DNA of 64,000 nt from positions 181,911 through 245,910 of the forward strand of contig VAWN01000024.1 in NCBI GenBank assembly GCA_005885555.1, read 5' to 3'. Positions 37,596 to 46,749 of this stretch are shown piece by piece (the first letter of the stretch is position 1; every line of letters starts with the position of its first letter). The DNA is from Actinomycetota bacterium. Its GTDB lineage: Bacteria > Actinomycetota > Actinomycetes > Mycobacteriales > Micromonosporaceae. Made by a program: the position numbers and the translations under genes. Below the pieces are notes generated by a model. The model was given only the letters and a program-made list of their open reading frames with translations, did no database searches and had not been told where the DNA came from.

Positions 37596-38279
37596 CTAGC
37601 CCCGGACCGCCCGGTGCAGCGCGACCACGCCGCCGGTGAGGTTGCGCCAGGCGACCCGGGTCCAGCCGGCCTCGACCAGCCGGGCGGCCAGCCCGGCCTG
37701 GTCCGGCCAGGCGCGGATCGACTCGGCCAGGTACACGTACGCGTCGGGATTGCTGGCGACCGCGCGGGCCACGGCCGGTAGCGCGCGCATGAGGTACTCC
37801 AGGTAGGCCGCGCGGAACGCCGGGTTGGTCGGGTGGCTGAACTCGCACACCACCAGCCGCCCGCCCGGCCGGGTCACCCGGGCCAGCTCGCGCAGCGCGG
37901 CGCCGGTGTCGTGCACGTTGCGCAGCCCGAAGGAGATGGTCGCCGCGTCGAAGGCGGCGTCGCGGAACGGCAGCGCGAGCGCGTCGCCGGCCAGCAGCGT
38001 CACCGTCGGCCGCCGGGCCGCGCCCGCGCGCAGCATGCCCAGCGACAGGTCCACGCCGACCGCGTCCGGACCGAACTCCTCGGTGGACACGCCGGTACCC
38101 GCGGCGAGGTCCAGGACCCGCTCACCCGGCCGCACGGCCAGCGCCCGCCGGGTCGCCCGGCGCCAGAGCCGGTCCTGGCCGAACGACAGGACGGTGTTGG
38201 TCAGGTCGTACCGCCGCGCCACGCCGTCGAACATCGCGGCGATCTCGCGCGGCTGCTTGTCGAGATCCGCCCTTGTCAC
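37596..38279 (-). CDS. menG: Demethylmenaquinone methyltransferase
   Basis: 227 residues. UbiE/MenG signature at the N-terminus ([28 protein letters not shown]), S-adenosylmethionine motif VLDLAAGTG (about residue 55), motif [25 protein letters not shown] and [16 protein letters not shown]. It methylates demethylmenaquinone, the last step of menaquinone synthesis. The GTG start (VTRADLDKQ) has a GGGAGG site 5 nt upstream. An in-frame GTG (38297) overlaps the mqnC stop and is the alternative start. It is co-directional with mqnC, making a menaquinone operon. Confidence 0.93.
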   Translation of the reverse strand: MTRADLDKQPREIAAMFDGVARRYDLTNTVLSFGQDRLWRRATRRALAVRPGERVLDLAAGTGVSTEEFGPDAVGVDLSLGMLRAGAARRPTVTLLAGDALALPFRDAAFDAATISFGLRNVHDTGAALRELARVTRPGGRLVVCEFSHPTNPAFRAAYLEYLMRALPAVARAVASNPDAYVYLAESIRAWPDQAGLAARLVEAGWTRVAWRNLTGGVVALHRAVRG

Positions 38280-38293
38280 AGTGCCTCCCGCGG

Positions 38294-39448
38294 TCACCGC
38301 GCCTCGATCAGCGGCAGGGCGATCGACGAGAAGTGGGACACCACCCGCTCGTCGGTCGGGTCGTCGTCCGGCGTCCAGTGCACCGCGATCCGCTCGTAGA
38401 CGGTGTTGCGCTGCGCCGGGATCCGGCCGGCCGAGCGGATCATCCACACCAGCTCGGTCAGCTTGGACCGGTGCCGGGCGCCGGCCGAGGAGATGACGTT
38501 CTCCTCCAGCATGATCGAACCGAGGTCGTCGACGCCCATGTGCAGGGACAGCTGCCCGACGTCCTTGCCGGTGGTCAGCCAGGACGACTGCAGGTGGTTG
38601 ACGTTGTCGAAGAACAGCCGGGCCACCGCGACGAACCGCAGGTACTCCAGGCTGGTGCACTGGGTGCGGCCCTTGAGGTGGTTGTTCTCCGGCTGGTACG
38701 TCCACGGGATGAACGACCGGAACCCGCCGGTGCGGTCCTGCACGTCGCGGATCATCCGGATGTGCTCGATCCGCTCGGCGTTCGTCTCGCCGGTGCCCAT
38801 CATCATCGTCGCGGTCGACTCGATGCCCAGCCGGTGCGCCGCCTCCATCACGTCGAGCCAGCGCCGGCCGGACTCCTTCAGCGGGGCGATCGCGGTACGG
38901 GGACGGTCCGGCAGCATCTCGGCACCCGCCCCGGCGATCGAGTCCAGCCCCGCCGCGTGGATGCGACGCAGCGCCTCCTCGATGTCGACGCCGGACACGC
39001 GGGCCATGTGCAGGATCTCGCTCGGGCCGATCGAGTGGATGACCAGCTGCGGGTAGGCCGCCTTGACCGAGGAGAACAGCTCCTCGTAGTACCCGACGCC
39101 GTAGTCCGGGTGGTGGCCGCCCTGCAGCATCACCTGCGTCGCGCCCAGCTCGACGGCCTCGCCGCACCGGCGCAGGATCTCCTCCATGGAGTGCGACCAG
39201 CCCTCGGCGTGCTTCGGCGCGCGGTAGAAGGCGCAGAACTTGCACGCGGTGACGCACACGTTGGTGTAGTTGATGTTCCGGTCGATGATGTAGGTCACGA
39301 TGCCGTCCGGGTACCGGCGACGGCGCACCGCATCGCCCGCCTCACCGAGCGCATGGAACGGCGCGTCGGTGTACAGCAGCAGGGCCTCCTCCGCGTCGAT
39401 CCGGCCACCGTCGGCGGCGTGCTGGAGAAGCTCCTCGATCGCTGTCAC
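38294..39448 (-). CDS. mqnC: Cyclic dehypoxanthinyl futalosine synthase (radical SAM)
   Basis: 384 residues from GTG. A radical-SAM CxxxCxxC motif is seen in [16 protein letters not shown] (about residue 65). Family segments are [30 protein letters not shown] and [15 protein letters not shown]. It cyclises dehypoxanthine futalosine in the futalosine route to menaquinone. Its stop overlaps the possible upstream start of menG. It is divergent from the aldo/keto reductase with a 37-bp gap, so its promoter must lie in that gap or within the neighbour. Confidence 0.95.
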   Translation of the reverse strand: MTAIEELLQHAADGGRIDAEEALLLYTDAPFHALGEAGDAVRRRRYPDGIVTYIIDRNINYTNVCVTACKFCAFYRAPKHAEGWSHSMEEILRRCGEAVELGATQVMLQGGHHPDYGVGYYEELFSSVKAAYPQLVIHSIGPSEILHMARVSGVDIEEALRRIHAAGLDSIAGAGAEMLPDRPRTAIAPLKESGRRWLDVMEAAHRLGIESTATMMMGTGETNAERIEHIRMIRDVQDRTGGFRSFIPWTYQPENNHLKGRTQCTSLEYLRFVAVARLFFDNVNHLQSSWLTTGKDVGQLSLHMGVDDLGSIMLEENVISSAGARHRSKLTELVWMIRSAGRIPAQRNTVYERIAVHWTPDDDPTDERVVSHFSSIALPLIEAR

Positions 39449-39485
39449 GCTCCGAGCGTACCCAGCCTCCCGGTAGGGTCGGGCC

Positions 39486-40424
39486 ATGAGGTACCGCACG
39501 CTGGGCGGCTCGGACCTGTCCGTGTCCGTCGTCGGGCTCGGCTGCAACCAGTTCGGCCGCCGGGTGGACGCCGACGGTGCCCGAGCGATCGTCGACGCCG
39601 CGCTCGACGACGGCATCAACTTCTTCGACACCGCCGACATCTACGGGCGCCCGCGCGGTGCCTCCGAGGAGTACCTCGGCGCGGCGCTCAAGGGCCGGCG
39701 CGACGACGTGATCGTGGCGACCAAGTTCGGCATGGACATGTTCGGCGCGAACGGGCCGGACGACGGCGCGCGCGGGCGGCCCGGGTACATCCAGCGGGCG
39801 GTCGAGGCGTCGCTGCGCCGGCTCGGTACCGACTACATCGACCTGTACCAGATGCACGAGCCCGACCCGGACACTCCGATCGGCGACACCCTGGCCGCGC
39901 TGGACGAGCTGGTCCGGGCCGGCAAGGTGCGGTACCTCGGCAACTCGAACTTCGCCGGCTGGCAGCTCGCGGACGCGGACTGGACCGCGCGGACCGGACA
40001 CCTCGCGCCGTTCGTCAGCGCGCAGAACCTGTACAGCCTGGTGGCCCGCGACGTGGAGAAGGAGGTCGTACCCGCGTGCCGGCACTTCGGGCTCGGCCTG
40101 CTGCCCTACTTCCCGCTCGCGTCCGGCCTGCTCACCGGCAAGTACCACCGCGGCGAGGCGGCTCCGGAGAACACCCGGCTCGCCCAGGCGGAGTACGCGC
40201 AGCGGCTGGCCAACGCGCCGTGGGACCGGCTGGCGGCGCTGGAGGCTTACGCCCGCGCCCGCGGGCTGCGGCTGCTCGACGTCGCGATCGGCGGGCTGGC
40301 CGCGAAGCCGGCGGTGACCAGCGTGATCGCCGGGGCGACCTCGCCCGACCAGGTCGCCTCGAACGTCACCGCCGGCCAGTGGCAGCCGACCCCCGACGAC
40401 CTGGCCGAGCTCGATGGGATCTAG
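39486..40424 (+). CDS. Aldo/keto reductase
   Basis: 312 residues, (beta/alpha)8 barrel NADPH enzyme. Catalytic tetrad residues are visible: Asp and Tyr in NFFDTADIYGRPRG (about residue 50), Lys in ATKFGMD (about 80) and His in YQMHEPDPDTP (about 120). The cofactor-binding end is VTSVIAGATSPDQVASN. It starts at ATG (MRYRTLGGSDLSVS), typical of the AKR family related to L-glyceraldehyde 3-phosphate reductase. Its substrate is unknown. The stop overlaps the convergent DUF4383 remnant by 4 nt. Confidence 0.93.
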   Translation: MRYRTLGGSDLSVSVVGLGCNQFGRRVDADGARAIVDAALDDGINFFDTADIYGRPRGASEEYLGAALKGRRDDVIVATKFGMDMFGANGPDDGARGRPGYIQRAVEASLRRLGTDYIDLYQMHEPDPDTPIGDTLAALDELVRAGKVRYLGNSNFAGWQLADADWTARTGHLAPFVSAQNLYSLVARDVEKEVVPACRHFGLGLLPYFPLASGLLTGKYHRGEAAPENTRLAQAEYAQRLANAPWDRLAALEAYARARGLRLLDVAIGGLAAKPAVTSVIAGATSPDQVASNVTAGQWQPTPDDLAELDGI

Positions 40425-40689
40425 GACCTGTCGCTCAGTAGTCCCACCGCGAGCAGTACCGCGCCGAGCGCCAGGTGCAGCCCGTTGTCGGCGGCGTTGA
40501 GCGCGAGGAAGTTCAGCGAGTTCCCGAGGGTGAACAGGCCGAAGGCGAAGACCAGCAGGTACACCACGCCGAAGACGACGTTGACCAGCTTGGCGGCCCG
40601 CGCACCGGCGATGGCGGCGCCGATCATCACCGCACCGACCGGTTGAGGCGCCGCCCGGAGATCGGGCGGGCGATGCTGTTGGTTGTCAT
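40421..40689 (-). pseudogene. DUF4383 membrane protein, internal deletion
   Basis: The ATG at 40689 reads MTTNSIARPISGRRLNRSV, the usual start of actinobacterial DUF4383 proteins. The frame then breaks near 40635, and the other frame gives the normal C-terminal half (GAAIAGARAAKLVNVVFGVV, then NFLALNAADNGLHLALGAVLLAVGLL, two membrane helices). About 50 residues holding the first two helices are missing. It looks like a single internal deletion. DUF4383 proteins are small four-helix membrane proteins of unknown function. Confidence 0.6.
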
Positions 40690-40724
40690 GCCCGGTATTC
40701 GGCGCGGCGCCCACGGCGGATGGC

Positions 40725-41429
40725 TCAGAGGTTGACCGAGCCGACCAGGGGCGTGGTCGGGGTACCGGCGCCGCCGGCCTTCTCGTGGCTGACCCCGAAC
40801 TGGTCGGCGCCCTGCACGTCGCTGAACACCCGGGCACCGCCGGACGCTCCGGCGCCCAGTACCCCGGCGTTCTGCGGCTGCCGGTCCTTGATCAGCCAGA
40901 GTTGGTACGCCTTGCCGGTACCCGGGTCGGGCAGCCCCTGTACCACGGCGACGCCCTTGTTCAGCGACGCCGACAGCACCACGGTGACCCGGCCGCCGGC
41001 CAGGTCGCCGGTGCGCACGACGGCGTCGGGCGCGTCCAGGATGGAGGTGACCTGGGCGGCCTGCGCCTGCGCGTCGCGTACCCGCTGATCCTCGACCACA
41101 TACGTGGCCGCGGCCGCCCCGATCGCGACGATCCCCGCGGCGACCGCAGCGGCCGTCCATCGCCGCCAGCGCGCCTCGCCACCGCGCGCCGCCCGCGCCC
41201 TGCGGGCCTGCGGGGTGCGCGCGACCTCGGCCAGTACCGCCTCCTTGAGCCGCGCCGGCGGGGTCACCTCGGTCGCGTCGGCCAGCCGCGTGGCGGTCTC
41301 CCGCAACTCGGCCACCTCCTGCGCGCACGAGTCGCAGGTGGCCAGGTGCCGGTCGAAGCGGGCACGCTCCAGGTCGTCGACGGCGTCCAGCGCGTACGGA
41401 CCGGCGAGCGTGTGGATGTCGTCGCTCAC
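40725..41429 (-). CDS. rskA: Anti-sigma-K factor RskA family
   Basis: 234 residues from GTG. An N-terminal anti-sigma domain (HTLAGPYALDAVDDLERARFDRHLATCDSCAQEVAEL, with HxxxCxxC) is followed by a transmembrane helix (about residues 100-118, AAAVAAGIVAIGAAAATYVV) and the RskA extracytoplasmic domain (GGRVTVVLSASLNKGVAVVQGLPDPGTGKAYQLWLI). RskA proteins hold SigK-type sigma factors and are released by regulated proteolysis. The GTG overlaps the sigma stop by 4 nt. Confidence 0.92.
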   Translation of the reverse strand: MSDDIHTLAGPYALDAVDDLERARFDRHLATCDSCAQEVAELRETATRLADATEVTPPARLKEAVLAEVARTPQARRARAARGGEARWRRWTAAAVAAGIVAIGAAAATYVVEDQRVRDAQAQAAQVTSILDAPDAVVRTGDLAGGRVTVVLSASLNKGVAVVQGLPDPGTGKAYQLWLIKDRQPQNAGVLGAGASGGARVFSDVQGADQFGVSHEKAGGAGTPTTPLVGSVNL

Positions 41430-42007
41430 GCGAAGCTCACCCCCAGGCAGTCGCGCAGCCGGATCAGGCCGTCGCGCATCCGGGTCTTGACCGTCGGCAG
41501 CCCGGCGCCGAGCAGGTCGGCGACCTCCCGGTAGCTGTACCCGCGGTAGTAGGCCAGGGTGATCGCCTCGCGTTGCAGGTCGGTCAGGCCCTGCAGGCAG
41601 CGGCGCACCTGCTGGCGCTCCAGCCGCGCGGTGGCCTGCTCGACCACGTCGTCGTACGGCACCTCCTCGGTGGCGACCCGGCGCTCCCGGTCGGTGCTGG
41701 CCTGTTCCGCGCGGACCCGGTCGACCGCCCGCCGGTGCGCGATGGTCAGCACCCAGGCGCTCGCGCTGCCCTTCGCCGGGTCGTACCGGCCGGCGGTCCG
41801 CCACACCTCGACCAGCGCCTCCTGCGCGACCTCCTCGGCCTGCGCCGGGTCGCGCACGATCCGCCGGCACAGCCCGTACACCCGCGGTGCCAGCTCGTCG
41901 TAGAGCTTGACGAAGGCCGCCTCGTCACCCCGGGCGACCTGCGTCAACAGGTCTCCGGTGGCGGGGGCCGGCGCCAGCGGGCGCGGCTGGTCGTCGCGTG
42001 CGGCCAT
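41426..42007 (-). CDS. sigK: ECF sigma factor, SigK type
   Basis: 193 residues. Region 2 (FVKLYDELAPRVYGLCRRIV, QAEEVAQEALVEVWRTAGRYDP, SASAWVLTIAHRRAVDRVRAEQ) and region 4 (LTDLQREAITLAYYRGYSYREVADLLGAGLPTVKTRMRDG) match SigK. The RskA gene follows with a GTGA overlap, which supports the assignment. A GTG one codon upstream (42010) is an equal alternative start. Target genes are not evident here. Confidence 0.92.
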   Translation of the reverse strand: MAARDDQPRPLAPAPATGDLLTQVARGDEAAFVKLYDELAPRVYGLCRRIVRDPAQAEEVAQEALVEVWRTAGRYDPAKGSASAWVLTIAHRRAVDRVRAEQASTDRERRVATEEVPYDDVVEQATARLERQQVRRCLQGLTDLQREAITLAYYRGYSYREVADLLGAGLPTVKTRMRDGLIRLRDCLGVSFA

Positions 42008-42047
42008 CACAATCCAGTATTCGGTACCGGGGTCGGCGCGGATGGGT

Positions 42048-43148
42048 CTACCCGTCGTAGTCGACCGTCAGGTGCTCCGTCAAGGGGCTGGACTGGCAGG
42101 TGAGCACGTACCCGGCGGCGACCTCGTCGGGTTCCAGCGCGTAGTTGCGCGCCATCCGGACCTCGCCGTCGACCAGCTTGGCCCGGCAGGTCGAGCAGAC
42201 CCCGCCCCGGCAGGCGAACGGAAGCTCCGGCCGCACCCGGAGGGCGGCGTCGAGTACCCGCTCGTCGCGCGCCATCCGGAAGGTCGAGGTGCGGCCGTCG
42301 AGCAGGATGGTCACCTCGGCCTCGCCGGCCTCCTCCTCCGGCGGCCGCGGCGGGGGCGGTTCCTCGGTCACGTGGAAGAGTTCGGTGCGTACCGCCGTCT
42401 CCGGTACGCCGTGCTCGACGAGTACCTTGCGGGCGCCCTGGACCAGACCGAACGGGCCGCAGAGGAACCATTCGTCCACAGTGGACGGATCGACCAGCAT
42501 CTCGAACAGCGCGCGCAGCCGGTCCTCGTCCAGCCGGCCGGACAGCAGTTCGGCCTCCTGCGCCTCGCGGGACAGCACGTGGATCAGGTGCAGCCGGTCG
42601 GGGTACCGGTCCTTGAGGTCGGCCAGTTCCTCGGCGAACATGACCGATCGCGCGTACCGGTTGCCGTACAGCACGGTGAACCAGCTTCCCGGTTCGACCG
42701 CGAGCGCGGTCGCCACGAGGGACAGCACCGGCGTGATCCCGGAACCGCCGACGATCGCCGCGTAGTGCCGGCGCCGGCCCGGATCCAGGTCGGTGACGAA
42801 GTGGCCGAGCGGTGGCAGTACCTCGACGGTGTCGCCGGGTTGGAGCGCGCGGGTCGCGTAGCTGGAGAAGGTGCCGCCGGCCACCTGCCGTACCCCGATC
42901 CGCAGCCGGCCGCGGTCGAGGTCCATCGGCGTGGAGCAGATCGAGTACGAGCGGCGCACGTCTTCGCCGTCGACCAGGCGCCGGACGGTGAGGTGCTGCC
43001 CGGCGCGGAAGGCGAACGCCGGGCGAAGCTCGTCGGGCACCGCGAACTCAACCGCGACCGCGTCGTCGGTCAGCCTGTCCACAGTGGACACCCGCAGCGG
43101 GTGGAACTGCGGCCTGCGCTTCACCGGCTTGCGGATCGTCACCGTCAC
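42048..43148 (-). CDS. paaE: 1,2-phenylacetyl-CoA epoxidase reductase subunit
   Basis: 366 residues. A ferredoxin-reductase FAD domain (RAGQHLTVRRLVDGEDVRRSYS), an NAD domain (IVGGSGITPVLSL ... WFLCGPFGLVQGARKVL) and a C-terminal plant-type [2Fe-2S] domain with CRGGVCSTCRAKL and a distal Cys (LTCQSS). It feeds electrons from NADPH to the PaaABCD epoxidase. GTG start overlaps an 8-codon micro-ORF that links it to paaD. It contains two of the six GTCCACWGTGGAC motifs. Confidence 0.95.
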   Translation of the reverse strand: MTVTIRKPVKRRPQFHPLRVSTVDRLTDDAVAVEFAVPDELRPAFAFRAGQHLTVRRLVDGEDVRRSYSICSTPMDLDRGRLRIGVRQVAGGTFSSYATRALQPGDTVEVLPPLGHFVTDLDPGRRRHYAAIVGGSGITPVLSLVATALAVEPGSWFTVLYGNRYARSVMFAEELADLKDRYPDRLHLIHVLSREAQEAELLSGRLDEDRLRALFEMLVDPSTVDEWFLCGPFGLVQGARKVLVEHGVPETAVRTELFHVTEEPPPPRPPEEEAGEAEVTILLDGRTSTFRMARDERVLDAALRVRPELPFACRGGVCSTCRAKLVDGEVRMARNYALEPDEVAAGYVLTCQSSPLTEHLTVDYDG

Positions 43149-43171
43149 AGCGGTTTCACCGCCTCGCTCAT
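43145..43171 (-). CDS. 8-residue micro-ORF bridging paaD and paaE, from a tandem duplication
   Basis: Reads MSEAVKPL. ATG overlaps the paaD TGA (ATGA) and its TGA overlaps the paaE GTG (GTGA). It repeats the last residues of PaaD (EAVKPL): the 18-mer AGCGGTTTCACCGCCTCG occurs at about 43149-43166 and again 24 bp on, at about 43172-43189. Duplication of the paaD end has thus created a coding-competent spacer. Its role is unknown. Confidence 0.5.
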   Translation of the reverse strand: MSEAVKPL

Positions 43172-43629
43172 AGCGGTTTCACCGCCTCGAACGGCTCGGC
43201 ACAGGCGCGGCAGCGCCACAGCGCCTTGCACGCGGTGGAGCCGAACCGGGACAGCTGCTGCGTGTCATGCGCGCCACAGCGCGGGCACCGGACGCTCAGT
43301 GTCAGCCGCACCGGCACCGCCGGGCCGGGTGGCGCGATGCCGGCCGCGGCGAGCTTCTCCCGTCCGGCTTCGGTGATCTGGTCGGTGCTCCACGCCGGCT
43401 GCAGCTTCGTCACGACCTCGACCGTGGCGTAGCCGGCGTCGCGGGCGGCCGCCTCGATGTCCGCGCGGATCACGTCCATGGCCGGGCAGCCGGAGTACGT
43501 CGGGGTGATCGTCACGGTGGCCCGGTCGCCGTCCAGGCGCACGTCGCGCAGGATGCCGAGCTCCTCGATGGTCACCACGCGCAGCTCGGGGTCGACGACA
43601 CCGCAAACGGCTTCCCGTAAGGCGTTCAC
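43168..43629 (-). CDS. paaD: Phenylacetate degradation protein PaaD (DUF59/MIP18-like)
   Basis: 153 residues. A MIP18/DUF59 domain with DPELRVVTIEELGILRDV and TPTYSGCPAMDVI (conserved Cys) is followed by a zinc-ribbon-like C-terminus (CPRCGAHDTQQLSRFGSTACKALWRCRAC). It is needed for assembly or function of the phenylacetyl-CoA epoxidase. GTG start overlaps the paaC stop by 4 nt. Confidence 0.95.
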   Translation of the reverse strand: MNALREAVCGVVDPELRVVTIEELGILRDVRLDGDRATVTITPTYSGCPAMDVIRADIEAAARDAGYATVEVVTKLQPAWSTDQITEAGREKLAAAGIAPPGPAVPVRLTLSVRCPRCGAHDTQQLSRFGSTACKALWRCRACAEPFEAVKPL

Positions 43630-44327
43630 CAGCGGGCTCCCGGGTATGCCCGGTGCAGCACCTGCATCTCGGCGAGCAGGTACGACAGCGCCTCGGTGTG
43701 CCGGCCGTCGCGGCCACCGCCCGGCCGCCAGCCGTCGTCCGGCCTTCGCAGGGTGGCTTCCGCCAGCACACCGTCCACAGTGGACAGCCAGTTCGCTCGC
43801 AGGTGCGGCGCTTCGGCCAGCAGCTCGTGCGTGTACGGCCACACCTCGTCCACGGCACGCTGCATGCGCGCGTGCGACTCGTCGGTACCGTCGCCGAGCC
43901 GCACCGTCCACAGTGCACTGTGGTCGAGGTGGTACGCCGACTCCTTCACCGCCTTGGCCGCGATGCCCGCCAGCCGCTCGTCGTCACCGGCCGCCAGGTC
44001 CTCGTACCGCAGCCGCTGCCAGGCGGACAGGAACAGCAGCTTCGCCATGAGTACCGCGAAGTCCCGGTCGGGCAGCTCGACCAGCAGGACGTTGCGGTAC
44101 TCCCGGTCGGTGCGCAGGTATGCCAGCGCGTCCTCGTCGCGGCCCTCGCCCTCCAGCTCCCCCGCGTAGCCCAGCAGCAGCCGGGCGGCGCCGAGCTGGT
44201 CCAGCGCGATGTTCGCCAGCGCCACGTCCTCTTCCAGCTCCGGTGCCCGCGCGCACCACTGCGCCAGCCGTTGCGCCGCCACGAGCGCGTCGTCACCGAG
44301 ACCGAGGACGAACTCGAAACCACTCAC
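43626..44327 (-). CDS. paaC: 1,2-phenylacetyl-CoA epoxidase subunit C
   Basis: 233 residues from GTG, the ferritin-like structural partner of PaaA. Characteristic parts are EDVALANIALDQLGAARLLLGYAGELEG, then EYRNVLLVELPDRDFAVLMAKLLFL, and KESAYHLDHSALWTVRLGDGT. GTG overlaps the paaB stop by 4 nt. Confidence 0.95.
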   Translation of the reverse strand: MSGFEFVLGLGDDALVAAQRLAQWCARAPELEEDVALANIALDQLGAARLLLGYAGELEGEGRDEDALAYLRTDREYRNVLLVELPDRDFAVLMAKLLFLSAWQRLRYEDLAAGDDERLAGIAAKAVKESAYHLDHSALWTVRLGDGTDESHARMQRAVDEVWPYTHELLAEAPHLRANWLSTVDGVLAEATLRRPDDGWRPGGGRDGRHTEALSYLLAEMQVLHRAYPGARW

Positions 44328-44597
44328 AGGTGCTGCACCCCGTCCGGTACCTCGTAGAAGGTGGGGTGCCGGTACACCTTGTCGGCGGCCGGGTCGAAGA
44401 ACGAGTCCTTCTCGTCGGGGCTGGAGGCGGTGATCGCGGCTGCCGGTACCACCCAGATCGAGACGCCCTCCTGACGGCGGGTGAACAGGTCGCGGGCATT
44501 GCGCAGTGCGAGCGCCGCGTCCGGCGCGTGCAGCGAGCCGACGTGCGTGTGCGACAGCCCGCGGCGCGGCCGGACGAAAACCTCCCAGAGCGGCCAC

Positions 44598-44605
<8 letters not shown>
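44324..44605 (-). CDS. paaB: 1,2-phenylacetyl-CoA epoxidase subunit B
   Basis: 93 residues, the small structural subunit. It has [44 protein letters not shown] lies 8 nt inside the end of paaA, and its stop overlaps the paaC GTG, so the whole operon is tightly coupled. Confidence 0.96.
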
Positions 44606-45653
<1,048 letters not shown>

Positions 45654-45661
45654 CCCTTCAG

Positions 45662-45700
45662 TGTTACAGCGCCGCGGGGTACCGGCAAGGATCTGTAACA
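45662..45700. promoter_or_regulatory. Inverted repeat TGTTACAG/CTGTAACA upstream of paaA
   Basis: Perfect 8-bp arms at 45662-45669 and 45693-45700, 31 bp centre to centre (about three helical turns). It lies 9 nt before the paaA start on the minus strand and about 100 bp before the divergent secreted-protein gene. This is a good candidate operator for the paa operon. Confidence 0.5.
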
Positions 45701-45804
45701 GCGACCACGATCGTGCCGGTGATGTCCTGATTCGCGGCCCCGGGTTACTCTTCTCGGTGGCCCATCATGAGTTGGCTCTAACAATCGAGGAGTAGTTTCC
45801 GCCC

Positions 45805-46734
45805 GTGCGTCCCCGCGTGGTCATCATGACGTGTCTCGCCGCCCTGGTCGGGGTGGTGGTACTCACCGTGCCCACAACCCGCGCGGCGCTGGCGTCACTC
45901 GGTGCCCGCAGCAAGGCGGTGGCCGCGTTCTCCGACACCCCGCCCTCGCCACCGCCGCCGACCGCGCAGGTCGCCGCCCAGCCCGCGCCGCCGGTACCGG
46001 CCCTGCGCGCGCCCGCCGACCCGGGCAGCATCCACCCGGTGGGCAACCCGGGCTTCTTCGGGTGGGCGTTCCTCGACCGTAAGTCCGGCGCCGTCGTGGG
46101 CTCGGGCAACTCCGGCTCGGGTACCAACACGACCGAGTCGATGATCAAGGCGTGGATCGCGTCGGACTACCTGCGGATGCAGGCGGCCGCCGGCAGGACC
46201 CCGAGCGACGCGGCCCTCGGCGACCTCACCCTCATGATCATCGACAGCAACGACAACATGGCCGAGAAGTACTACGAGCTGGACGGCACGAACGCGGTCG
46301 TGCAGCGACTCATCTCGATGTGTGGACTGACCCACACCACGATCTACCCCTACTACTGGGCGCGCACCACGATGACCCCGCAGGACGCGGTCCGGTACGG
46401 CAACTGCGTGGCCAACGGCACGGCGGCCGGCCCGAAGTGGACCAACTGGATCCTGGACACCATGCGGCACGTCCGCGGCGGGGTGAACGACCAGATCAGC
46501 GTGGCGAAGCAGGGCGGCCACTGGGGGATCATCGACGGGCTGCCGCCGGCGATCGCGGCGGGCACCTCGATCAAGAACGGCTTCACCGGGTACGTGGACG
46601 GCTGGCACGTGGACTGCCTGGCAATCCAGCAGGACTGGGTGCTCAACGTTATGGTCAGGATCGGTACCCTCCAGGCCGCCGCGAACGTATGCAAGTCGGT
46701 GGCCCAGCAGTTGGTCGTCACGCCCGAACTCTGA
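45805..46734 (+). CDS. Secreted class A beta-lactamase-fold protein, paralogue 1
   Basis: 309 residues from GTG. An N-terminal signal or anchor helix (VVIMTCLAALVGVVVLTV) and a Pro/Ala-rich linker precede a serine-hydrolase domain. Motifs resemble class A beta-lactamases and related PBP-fold proteins: SxxK as ESMIK (about residue 112), an SDN-like IIDSNDNMAEKY (about 150) and a KTG-like IKNGFTG (about 255). The last is KNG rather than KTG, so activity is uncertain. Two cysteines (MCGLTHT, YGNCVANG) are shared with the paralogue that follows 15 nt later. Divergent from paaA. Confidence 0.75.
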   Translation: MRPRVVIMTCLAALVGVVVLTVPTTRAALASLGARSKAVAAFSDTPPSPPPPTAQVAAQPAPPVPALRAPADPGSIHPVGNPGFFGWAFLDRKSGAVVGSGNSGSGTNTTESMIKAWIASDYLRMQAAAGRTPSDAALGDLTLMIIDSNDNMAEKYYELDGTNAVVQRLISMCGLTHTTIYPYYWARTTMTPQDAVRYGNCVANGTAAGPKWTNWILDTMRHVRGGVNDQISVAKQGGHWGIIDGLPPAIAAGTSIKNGFTGYVDGWHVDCLAIQQDWVLNVMVRIGTLQAAANVCKSVAQQLVVTPEL

Positions 46735-46749
46735 GTGGAGTCGCCGCGG

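Noticed and set aside
38273..40441. 722-codon plus-strand frame across mqnC and the aldo/keto reductase
   Set aside because: Shadow of two genes with clear catalytic motifs in other frames.
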